Shown: positions 7,178-14,059 of the stretch, piece by piece | Layout of the letters: every line of letters begins with the position of its first letter | Position numbering within the stretch: the first letter of the stretch is position 1 | NCBI GenBank assembly: GCA_031551775.1 | Contig: JAVBND010000121.1 | Location: 1-16,606, forward strand | DNA: 16,606 nucleotides | Direction: 5' to 3' | DNA from: Anaerozeibacter sp031551775 | Lineage (GTDB): Bacteria; Bacillota; Clostridia; Christensenellales; Aristaeellaceae | The notes under the pieces: generated by a model | Seen by the model: the letters and a program-made list of their open reading frames with translations, nothing else | Databases searched by the model: none | Told to the model about the DNA's origin: nothing | Made by a program: the position numbers and the translations under genes

Positions 7178-7990
7178 TCAATGCTCGCCCAGCCGCTCCG
7201 CCCTTTCGCTGAGCCTGAGCGCGGTCTCCTCCGCCCATTCGTATTCGGTCATATAATCGCCGTCGAAGGTCCTGAGCGCTTCTTTGTCGCCGGAAAGGAA
7301 CCGCCCGTAATCCGATTCGTACATCTGTGCGTTGATCGCGCGCTTGGCATTGTCCGCCGTCAGCAAAAAGTCCACACCCGCTTCCATCAAAAATTCGCGC
7401 AGTCGCTTGTACGTCATGCGGTAAAGCGAATTTGTGGCCTCGTCCGAGGGCCTGTCCTCCCACAGACAGGCGATCGCCTGGCCCGGCGTGACGGAACCGC
7501 CGTTGCGGTCCACCAGCAACGCCAGCAATTCCTTGATTTTCGCGCCCTTGAAGTGCAGCAGTTCCCCGTCGATGAACACGTCAAAATGCGGCATGGTCTT
7601 GATGAAGACGCGCTTTCTGGCAATGGGGCGGATGCGCTTGGCCTTCTCGAGTTGCTCCTTCACCTGGTCCAGGCTGTAGGGCTTCATCAAGTAGCCGATG
7701 GCGTCCACCCCAAAGGCGTCCAGCGCATAGTTTGCGTAGGCGGTGAGGAACACCACCTTGACGTTTAAGTCCTTCTCATGAATTTTTTTCGCCAGCTCAA
7801 TGCCGTTGATCTCGGGCATCTCAATATCCAGAAATGCCACATCGACCGAGCGCCCCTCGACATACGAAAGCGCCTGGAACCCGCTTGAAAAGGTCGCGGA
7901 ACCGGTCACGTCCGGAATCTTCGCCACGACGGCCTTGAACTTCTGAATCGCCGCCAGCTCATCGTCCACGTACAGAACTTCCATGTCCAT
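7178..7990 (-). CDS. Response regulator with SARP-like (winged helix + BTAD) output
   Basis: A 270-aa cytosolic transcription regulator. Residues 1-115 form a receiver domain: acidic pocket D9/D10, phospho-acceptor D55 in FLDIEMPEINGIEL, switch T83 and K103 in MKP. Residues about 122-200 form an OmpR/SARP-type winged helix (FDVFIDGELLHFKGAKIKEL, LVDRNGGSVTPGQAI, LWED), and the rest resembles a bacterial transcriptional activation domain, ending in FDGDYMTEYEWAEE. This architecture is common in Clostridia. The start is one of two ATGs in MDM; AAGGGG lies 4 bases before the first and 10 before the second (7982-7984), so two residues are uncertain. The frame stays open far upstream, but that part lies in promoter sequence and has no start signal. 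It is divergent from a histidine kinase gene, its evident partner. All receiver catalytic residues are intact. Confidence 0.93.
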   Translation of the reverse strand: MDMEVLYVDDELAAIQKFKAVVAKIPDVTGSATFSSGFQALSYVEGRSVDVAFLDIEMPEINGIELAKKIHEKDLNVKVVFLTAYANYALDAFGVDAIGYLMKPYSLDQVKEQLEKAKRIRPIARKRVFIKTMPHFDVFIDGELLHFKGAKIKELLALLVDRNGGSVTPGQAIACLWEDRPSDEATNSLYRMTYKRLREFLMEAGVDFLLTADNAKRAINAQMYESDYGRFLSGDKEALRTFDGDYMTEYEWAEETALRLSERAERLGEH

Positions 7991-8028
7991 CACGCCCCTT
8001 CTCAAAAAACGCGTTAAATCTTCCCATA

Positions 8029-8055
8029 AGTATAGCAAACCGGCGCTCTGTTTGC
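8029..8055 (-). promoter_or_regulatory. Extended -10 promoter of the regulator gene with adjacent palindrome
   Basis: On the minus strand TGC-TATACT is an extended -10 element (hexamer at 8029-8034). The -35 position holds only a weak TGGCAA. Immediately upstream lies the inverted repeat GCAAAC (8035-8040) / GTTTGC (8050-8055), between the two boxes, where a regulator (possibly the encoded one) could bind. Confidence 0.6.
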
Positions 8056-8093
8056 CAGTCAATTCGCGCCCATTCCTAAATTTTTTTATCATA

Positions 8094-8121
8094 TTGACAA
8101 AATTCGACCATCCGCTATACT
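8094..8121 (+). promoter_or_regulatory. Sigma-A promoter of the histidine kinase gene
   Basis: TTGACA (8094-8099, perfect), 16-base spacer, TATACT (8116-8121, 5 of 6). An A/T tract with seven T residues lies directly upstream, as an UP-type element. The predicted start is about 45 bases before the kinase start codon. Confidence 0.85.
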
Positions 8122-8173
8122 CGATGGAGTAACGGCGCAAGCAATCAACTTGAGAAGAGGACCGGTGGCACAT

Positions 8174-9964
8174 ATGAAAAAGAAACTGAAGGCGCTGGGC
8201 GGCGGCCTGAGCATTGCCCTTGCCATTTGCTTTGCGTTTTACATGGGGCTCCTGTTCATTACGGCCAGCCCCGGCCAGACGCCGCCCGCGCTGCCGCTTG
8301 GGTTTATCGCCGAGAACCAAGTCAGCGATATGACGCCGGACAACGCCCAACGCATGGTGCTCACCGGTCATTTTGACCGCTCGGTTCCGGAAGGCGAACC
8401 CATCCACCTGTATCTGTCCAAGCTCAGCATCCGAATGCTTTTAAACGGACGCGCGTTGTACGCCCTGGACGCGGAAGATCACCCGCACATGGTGCGCTCC
8501 ATCGGCACGCAGTGGGTTTGCTTTGATTCGCCGGGCATAGCCGCGAACGATACGATTGAGATCACGCTTCAAAACGACTATCCCGGAAACAGGGGCATCG
8601 CGCATGAAGCGCTTTTAAAAAACCTCTTTACCGGCGACGCCTACGCGCTTATGCAGATGAAAATGCACAACCACTTGCCGCAGATCCTGATCGCGGCGTT
8701 CATCATCGTCATCGCAATCATCTTCCTCTCCGCCATCGCGACGCTCAAGCTGATCAAAGCCCCCGTACCCGACGGCTACGCGTCGTGCGGCATGCTGCTT
8801 TTGTGCGGCGCCGCGTGCACCTTCATCAATTACCAGTATGTCACCCTCCTGATCCCAAACGCCTTTTGGGTCAACGCGCTCGACAACGTGCTGCAGTTGT
8901 TCATCTGCTATTTCCTGCTCAAGTACATGCGCGGCTGCCTTCACGGCGAGCGGCTCAGAAGTCTGGCGACCGTCTTCGTCGATATCTGGATGCTTTTGAT
9001 GATCGCGCATTTTTTGCTTCAGGGCACGGGCGTGATTGACTCCATTGAGATGCTGGGCTGGCTGCTCCCCGCCTGCGCGGCGCTCATCCTGCTGACCTCC
9101 GCGTTCTTGGTTCTGGAGTATAAAAAGCGCACAAGCCCGGGCCTTCGAATCATGCTGTACTCGGGCCTGTTCGTGGCGCTTTGCGCGCTGATTGAAACGG
9201 TCAACTACTACGTCACCCATGAATATTGGATCTACCTTTTCCAGTTCAGCCTCTTTCTTTTTTCAATCGTGCAGTTTGCCGCCATGATGCGCTACACCCG
9301 CGAAAGCATCAAGCGGGCACAGAGGGCGGAAGCGTTTGAAAACGAACTGATCGCGAGCCGCCTGTCGCTGGCCATCAACCAGGTCCAGCCGCACTTTATC
9401 TTCAACGCCCTCAACGCCATCAGCGGCCTGTGCCTGATCAATCCCGCAAAGGCGGACGAGGCCATTATCTCATTTTCCAACTACCTGCGCAGCAACTACG
9501 ACGCGCTGACCAGCCGCGAGCCGCTTCCCTTTGATGCCGAACTTGAGCATATCCGCCATTACCTGTCGCTTCAGCAATTGCGCTACGGTTCAAAGCTCAA
9601 AGTCGCCTGCGAAATCGGCGAATCAAATTTCTTCATCCCCGCGCTGACAATTCAAACGGTGGTGGAAAGCGCGGCGCGCCGCGGACTTTCCACCAACACC
9701 GCCGGCTGCCAAGTGCTCATCAAAACCACCCGCCAATTGGACAGCGTACTGATCGAAGTCATCAGCGACAGCCCCTGCCCCGAGATCGACCAGCCGCTCC
9801 CGCCGGAGCTGGAGAACGCCAGGACGCGCCTCAAGCTGCTCGCCGGATACGAAATGCGCATTGAGCGAACGGCCGACGGCGGCACCCGCGCGACCATCTT
9901 GGCCGGGTATGCCGGGCGCACGGACCCGTTTCCGCGCCCTGATCCGCCGCCAATCTCCCCGTGA
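8174..9964 (+). CDS. 7-TM sensor histidine kinase (LytS type) with eroded ATP-binding domain
   Basis: A 596-aa membrane sensor. An N-terminal membrane segment (about 10-30) leads to an extracytoplasmic beta-rich domain (about 35-165), then roughly seven membrane helices (170-372), a short coiled linker and a LytS-type His kinase domain. The H-box is intact: NQVQPHFIFNALNAI with H407. The HATPase part is not: the N-box reads VVESAARRG, with Ser499 where the Mg-binding Asn belongs; the DxGxG box reads SDSPCP; no glycine-rich GxGL box is seen, only PPELENARTRL. A Pro-rich tail ends the protein. I infer it may not bind ATP normally and could work with another kinase, or as a ligand-gated phosphatase or scaffold. 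ATG 8174 is chosen: GGTGG lies 5 bases upstream; an in-frame TTG 24 bases earlier is unlikely. It faces the response regulator gene. Confidence 0.9.
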   Translation: MKKKLKALGGGLSIALAICFAFYMGLLFITASPGQTPPALPLGFIAENQVSDMTPDNAQRMVLTGHFDRSVPEGEPIHLYLSKLSIRMLLNGRALYALDAEDHPHMVRSIGTQWVCFDSPGIAANDTIEITLQNDYPGNRGIAHEALLKNLFTGDAYALMQMKMHNHLPQILIAAFIIVIAIIFLSAIATLKLIKAPVPDGYASCGMLLLCGAACTFINYQYVTLLIPNAFWVNALDNVLQLFICYFLLKYMRGCLHGERLRSLATVFVDIWMLLMIAHFLLQGTGVIDSIEMLGWLLPACAALILLTSAFLVLEYKKRTSPGLRIMLYSGLFVALCALIETVNYYVTHEYWIYLFQFSLFLFSIVQFAAMMRYTRESIKRAQRAEAFENELIASRLSLAINQVQPHFIFNALNAISGLCLINPAKADEAIISFSNYLRSNYDALTSREPLPFDAELEHIRHYLSLQQLRYGSKLKVACEIGESNFFIPALTIQTVVESAARRGLSTNTAGCQVLIKTTRQLDSVLIEVISDSPCPEIDQPLPPELENARTRLKLLAGYEMRIERTADGGTRATILAGYAGRTDPFPRPDPPPISP

Positions 9965-10007
9965 AAAGATTCGGCATCCACTTTATAAACGCAAGGATTG
10001 ATTGATC

Positions 10008-10868
10008 ATGAACCGCCCGTATTTTCCCCATGCGCTGGCGCTCTTGCTCTTTGGATCAAACGGCATTGTCGCCAGCCTCATCGCCCTGAGCAGCTATGAA
10101 ATTGTGTTCTGGCGCACACTGATCGGAGGAATCTTGCTGACCGCCGTTTTCTTCCTGACAAAGGGGCGCTTTACCGCACACAAAAATCCCAGGCACCTGA
10201 GCTTTCTGGCCTTGTCCGGCGCTTCGATGGGTGCGAGCTGGATGCTCCTGTACGAAGCTTACACACAGATCGGCGTGGGCGTGGCGACGCTGGCTTATTA
10301 TACGGGGCCGGTGATTGTGATGGTGCTTTCCCCCCTTGTCTTTGGCGAAAGGCTGTCATCCGCAAAGGCGCTGGGATTCATGGCGGTCCTGATCGGCATG
10401 GCGCTCGTCAACGGGCAGGACGCAATGCGCGGCGGAGTGTCCCAGGGGCTTTTATGCGCCGTCGCGTCCGCCGTCATGTACGCGCTCATGGTCATTTTGA
10501 ACAAGAAGGCTTCGAGCATCACCGGCCTTGAAAACGCGCTGATCCAGTTGACCGTCAGCTTCCTGACGGTGGCGGTGTTCGTCCTCATCAAGCAGGGTTT
10601 TGCCGCATCGGTCCCCGAGGGCAGCATCCTCCCCTTGCTCTTGCTGGGCATCGTCAATACCGGCATTGGCTGCTACCTCTACTTTTCCTCCATTGCCCGC
10701 TTGAGCGCGCAGTCGGTGGCAATCCTCGGCTACCTTGAACCGCTGAGCGCATTGGTTTTTTCGGCTCTGTTCCTCAAGGAGTATCTAAGCGGCGCGCAGC
10801 TCATCGGCGCGGCGCTGATCCTCGGCGGCGCGGCGTTTGGGGAGTTTTTTAAAAGGCGCAAAACTTGA
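10008..10868 (+). CDS. EamA/DMT-family transporter
   Basis: A 286-aa inner-membrane protein of the drug/metabolite transporter superfamily, made of two EamA repeats of five helices each (about 1-130 and 145-280). Typical signatures are seen: FWRTLIGGI near residue 30, the AYYTGPVIVMVLSPLVFGERLS segment that closes the first repeat, and its counterpart AILGYLEPLSALVFSALFL in the second. Length fits the 280-310 aa norm. Such proteins export amino acids, purines or other small metabolites; the substrate cannot be told from sequence. ATG 10008 is preferred (AAGGA 10 bases upstream); a TTG two codons earlier is an alternative. It starts 43 bases after the histidine kinase stop with no promoter or terminator between, so it is probably cotranscribed and may be part of the response to the sensed signal. 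Confidence 0.93.
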   Translation: MNRPYFPHALALLLFGSNGIVASLIALSSYEIVFWRTLIGGILLTAVFFLTKGRFTAHKNPRHLSFLALSGASMGASWMLLYEAYTQIGVGVATLAYYTGPVIVMVLSPLVFGERLSSAKALGFMAVLIGMALVNGQDAMRGGVSQGLLCAVASAVMYALMVILNKKASSITGLENALIQLTVSFLTVAVFVLIKQGFAASVPEGSILPLLLLGIVNTGIGCYLYFSSIARLSAQSVAILGYLEPLSALVFSALFLKEYLSGAQLIGAALILGGAAFGEFFKRRKT

Positions 10869-10880
10869 CCATTGTGCGTG

Positions 10881-10930
10881 AAAAACCGCCCCTGACGAAT
10901 GAACGGCCTCATTCGCCCGGGCGGTTTTTT
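10881..10930. terminator. Bidirectional rho-independent terminator
   Basis: AAAAACCGCCC on the left pairs with GGGCGGTTTTTT on the right; inside is a second small stem GAATGA / TCATTC. The T run on one side and A run on the other let it end both the kinase-transporter transcript (plus) and the convergent secreted-protein gene (minus), whose stop codon is 10 bases away. Confidence 0.92.
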
Positions 10931-10940
10931 GTGTCCCCTA

Positions 10941-11732
10941 TTATTTTATTGCCGGCTCATCCGCCGCCGGCTCATTGTCCGCAATCGCGACGGCGGTAGC
11001 CCACATGGCGTCCTTGACCAGCCGCACGTTGATGTCGGGCGGCGCCTCCGCGCTTGCGCGCGCCGTGGGCGGCGCTTCCACCACGTCAAACGGCTCGACC
11101 GATATGACCAGGACGTTTTTGTCCACCACCTCATCAAATTCCATGGCGATGGAGTCGATCACAATCGCCAGCGCGTCGCTCGCCTCGGCGCGCCTGCACG
11201 AAGCGCACTCGCCGCAGCCCTGGCATGCTTCAGTCGTGACCGCGCGCGCGGTCGATGCCCAGGAGCGCAGCTTGACCGATACCGAGTACATCGCCCGCGC
11301 AAGCCCTTCGCCTGAAACCGGGATCAGGCGCCCCTTTGTCGGCATGGCGTAAAGTCCTTCAGCCGCTTGAAAGAGCGCTTGCGCCCAGTCAGAGAGCAGG
11401 GTCAACCGGACGCTTTCGTCAAGCAGGCTCGACGATAGCGTCGTCACGCCCTCCTCCTCGATTACGGCCAAAGAAAACGCCTTGGCGCTGCCCATGTTCA
11501 GCGTCAGCGCGACCGACTGCGCGCTGTCCCACTTGGCCGCGCGCACGGTCAAATTGATCATTTCCGCAATTTGATTGAGCCAGCGCGCAAGCGGATCCAC
11601 GGTCGCGCTCGACGCGTCGAGCGCAAGCGAAACCGAAGCGCCGCACGCCGTCACGCCGGGCGAAGCGGCTGATGAAACGCCGACCGCCAGCAGCGCCGCC
11701 GCCAATAACCCCACCCACAAAAACCTCAACAT
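10941..11732 (-). CDS. Secreted hypothetical protein with CxxCxxCxxC cluster
   Basis: A 263-aa protein I do not recognise. The ATG at 11730-11732 has an excellent GGGAGGGG site 6 bases upstream; longer frames reach into non-coding sequence. Residues 1-22 (MLRFLWVGLLAAALLAVGVS...) form a signal peptide, with likely cleavage after SSAA. A VTAC at residue 30 vaguely resembles a lipobox but lies too far behind the hydrophobic core. The mature part mixes amphipathic helices and beta strands, rich in Ala, Ser and Val. Its one striking motif is C170, C173, C176, C179 in ACQGCGECASCRR, a regular CxxCxxCxxC that could bind metal or a cluster, or form disulfides. A strand-rich segment follows (NVLVISVEPFDVVEA), then a Pro/Ala/acidic tail. 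It shares no transcript with the next gene, which ends in its own terminator 135 bases upstream. Confidence 0.72.
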   Translation of the reverse strand: MLRFLWVGLLAAALLAVGVSSAASPGVTACGASVSLALDASSATVDPLARWLNQIAEMINLTVRAAKWDSAQSVALTLNMGSAKAFSLAVIEEEGVTTLSSSLLDESVRLTLLSDWAQALFQAAEGLYAMPTKGRLIPVSGEGLARAMYSVSVKLRSWASTARAVTTEACQGCGECASCRRAEASDALAIVIDSIAMEFDEVVDKNVLVISVEPFDVVEAPPTARASAEAPPDINVRLVKDAMWATAVAIADNEPAADEPAIK

Positions 11733-11867
11733 ACAACGCCCCTCCCTCTGACTTGGAGCTTTATATGCGGGGACAATGCTTCTCATAATCGTTCGACCAG
11801 AATATTGCCGGGGGTGAAGGTATGTGACGAATGTGTTGCGCATTAATCCTCAACCCAAGCCGCGCGC

Positions 11868-11915
11868 AAAAAAACGGGGCGGTTTGGGGCGCATTTCGCG
11901 CTTAAAACCGCCCCG
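11868..11915 (-). terminator. Rho-independent terminator of the BIG2 protein gene
   Basis: On the minus strand CGGGGCGGTTT pairs perfectly over 11 bp with AAACCGCCCCG and is followed by seven T residues. The loop holds a smaller GCGC / GCGC stem. It begins 4 bases after the stop codon of the upstream gene. Confidence 0.93.
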
Positions 11916-11919
11916 CTCC

Positions 11920-13965
11920 TTACTTCTTTACCGTGACGACGCACCGCGCCATCTCCCCGTTTGACGCAGTCGCCGTGATCGTCGCTTTGCCCTTGGCGAC
12001 CGCCGTCACGACGCCGGCAGCGTCCACCGTTGCAACCGCTGCGTCGTCGCTCGCCCAAGTCACCGATTGATCCTCAAGCGCCCGGTTCACCGCCACCTTC
12101 AGTTGGGCGGTCTTGCCCGCTTTGATCGTCTGTTTCTTGGGCTTGACGGCGATTGCGCCCGTCACCGTGACGGCAACCGCCTTTTGCCTGAGGCTCGCGC
12201 TCGCCGCGATCACCTTGCACTGCCCTTCTCCCACCGCCGTGACCAAGCCGTTTTCATCGACCGTCGCAACCGCCGGATTTGTGCTGGTAAAGAATACCGA
12301 CTGGTCCAGTGCCTTTGCCGGTTTCACCGTCGCCGTCAATTGAGCCGTTTGGGCGGTGCCCACCGTCTCAAGTTTCAGCTTCTTCACGTTCAGGAAAACT
12401 GCGGTGGCCAGCTCGCCTTTTTTACACACGCTCAGCTTGATCTCATAGCGGCCTCCGGCCAGGAGGTCGCGGTCTTTAAGCGTCAATGCGGCCTTGGCCT
12501 TCGCGTCAACCGTGAATATGATCTTTGTTTCGCCCGTGCCGACCGCCTTGAGTCGGCGGCCCTGCGCGACAATTTTCGCAATTGCGGGATCTTCAGCGGA
12601 CCATGTGCCGCTGACTCCCTTGAAAATGGGCAAGATCATTTCCTTGCCGCCGACCACCGCCAGCGCCTTGATTCCGATGTCAAGCACTTCCGGGTCGGGT
12701 TCGGGTTCGGTCACTTTCACAGCGCATGTCGCGGACCGACCATCAACCGTCCCAGCCGCAACGACCACATCACCCTTTGCCACTGCCGTCACAATGCCCC
12801 CTGCGCCGACCGTGGCAACCGATTCATCCGAAGATGACCAAGTGACGCCCTCTTCGCTGGCCGTAAGCGCCGCCGTTTTGCCAACCTTCAGGACCAGCGT
12901 TTCCGGCGCAACGGTCAACGGTTCGGCTGGCGCCTTGGTCTTCAGCGTAATATCGTAGGCGCTGCGCGCTTGAAACTCAATGACCTTGTCTGTGATTTTC
13001 GTGCCGTTGATCAATTCACAATCAGAAGAAATCTCCCAGGACTCAAAATCTTGGGCTCTAGCCTTTAGGGCAACCTCCTTGCCGTATGTGACATATCTAT
13101 ATTCCAGGCCGGATTTTGGCGTTACGGCGCGGTACGACATGCCGCCATAACTGCTGACCCACTCAATTTCACTCGGGTCATACCCAATTCTCATCTTGAA
13201 CAACTCGGTAAAGGAAATCTCGGCGGACTTGCTCATTTGGAAGGACCCATTGATCTTCACATCGCCATCCGTATAGAAATACCCGTTGTTGATCAGCGCG
13301 CCGTCAACAGTCATCTTCGAATTCTTGATCGCGGAGAACCGACCGGATTCAATGATGAGTTTCCCCTTCACCCCGACGTTGACCCCGGCCCTGTCTTCAA
13401 CAGAAAAACGGTCGTTCGTGGTCAACGTGAAATTTCCCACGTCAAGCGTCGTACCGCTGGGTATGAACGCGCCGTAATCGCCCGTCTTTCCGCCGAGCGA
13501 TGCGTCGCTCAGCATGAAAATCGTGCCGCCGCCGCCCGGCTTCACGATTGCGCCGATCAGGCTGTTGAACCAACCCTCCGCCACGTAGTTATGCTTTACA
13601 TACGCGTTGGCGCCGAGGATTTCCCCTTCGACGATGACCTCCCGCATGTCCACCGCACCGCCCAACCCCAGCACGATTTTCCCGCCCTTTTCAACCTTCA
13701 GGATGTAGCTGTCGTTCTCGAGCATATATCCGTCCACATCGAGCGTGACGCCGTTCTTGACCGTCAAGGCCGCCCGCGGTTCAACGTTCATGAGCATCGT
13801 CACCCGATCGCCATCGGTTGCCGCCTCAAGCGCATCTTGAAGACGTGCATACGGCGCATCTCCAATTTTCGCCTCATGGGTTGCTTCTGCCACAGCGCCC
13901 GGGCAGAGGCAAAGCGCAAGCAGAAAAAGAGCCATGACCACAAAAGACAAATGCGATTTCTTCAT
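11920..13965 (-). CDS. Secreted protein with beta-helix-like region and BIG2 domains
   Basis: A 681-aa exported protein. The start ATG (13963-13965) follows GGAGGTGG by 5 bases; an in-frame ATG five codons earlier overlaps that site and is rejected. Residues 1-26 (MKKSHLSFVVMALFLLALCL...) form a signal peptide. Residues about 30-260 carry short repeating units with Gly turns (NGVTLDVDGYMLEN, KGGKIVLGLGG, SGTTLDVGNFTLTTND), as in parallel beta-helices. After a linker come Ig-like BIG2 domains: about 351-419, 524-601 and 604-681, each with the VTWSSSDESVATV / GIVTAVAKG pattern, plus a worn copy near 430-500 (GTWSAEDPAIAKI). No LPXTG, SLH, GW or membrane anchor is visible at the end. I infer an extracellular adhesin-like or wall-associated structural protein; no catalytic motif is evident. 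It lies 94 bases downstream of thrS and probably has its own promoter. Confidence 0.87.
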   Translation of the reverse strand: MKKSHLSFVVMALFLLALCLCPGAVAEATHEAKIGDAPYARLQDALEAATDGDRVTMLMNVEPRAALTVKNGVTLDVDGYMLENDSYILKVEKGGKIVLGLGGAVDMREVIVEGEILGANAYVKHNYVAEGWFNSLIGAIVKPGGGGTIFMLSDASLGGKTGDYGAFIPSGTTLDVGNFTLTTNDRFSVEDRAGVNVGVKGKLIIESGRFSAIKNSKMTVDGALINNGYFYTDGDVKINGSFQMSKSAEISFTELFKMRIGYDPSEIEWVSSYGGMSYRAVTPKSGLEYRYVTYGKEVALKARAQDFESWEISSDCELINGTKITDKVIEFQARSAYDITLKTKAPAEPLTVAPETLVLKVGKTAALTASEEGVTWSSSDESVATVGAGGIVTAVAKGDVVVAAGTVDGRSATCAVKVTEPEPDPEVLDIGIKALAVVGGKEMILPIFKGVSGTWSAEDPAIAKIVAQGRRLKAVGTGETKIIFTVDAKAKAALTLKDRDLLAGGRYEIKLSVCKKGELATAVFLNVKKLKLETVGTAQTAQLTATVKPAKALDQSVFFTSTNPAVATVDENGLVTAVGEGQCKVIAASASLRQKAVAVTVTGAIAVKPKKQTIKAGKTAQLKVAVNRALEDQSVTWASDDAAVATVDAAGVVTAVAKGKATITATASNGEMARCVVTVKK

Positions 13966-13999
13966 CTGTCCCACCTCCATTTTGATGATAGGCTAGTAC

Positions 14000-14020
14000 A
14001 AAAGGGGGGCGTCGCACCCG
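14000..14020 (-). terminator. Possible weak terminator after thrS
   Basis: On the minus strand GGGTG-CGA-CGCCC (5 bp with one G-U pair) is followed by CCC and four T residues. It is 40 bases after the thrS stop. Stem is short, so read-through into the BIG2 gene is possible. Confidence 0.3.
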
Positions 14021-14059
14021 CAATCATACCGGCGCAACAACCCCTCATGAATGATTCCC

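Noticed and set aside
7991..8407. N-terminal extension of the response regulator by about 139 residues
   Set aside because: The frame is open by chance across the promoter region and the antisense of the kinase gene; the receiver fold begins exactly at MDMEVLYVDDE.
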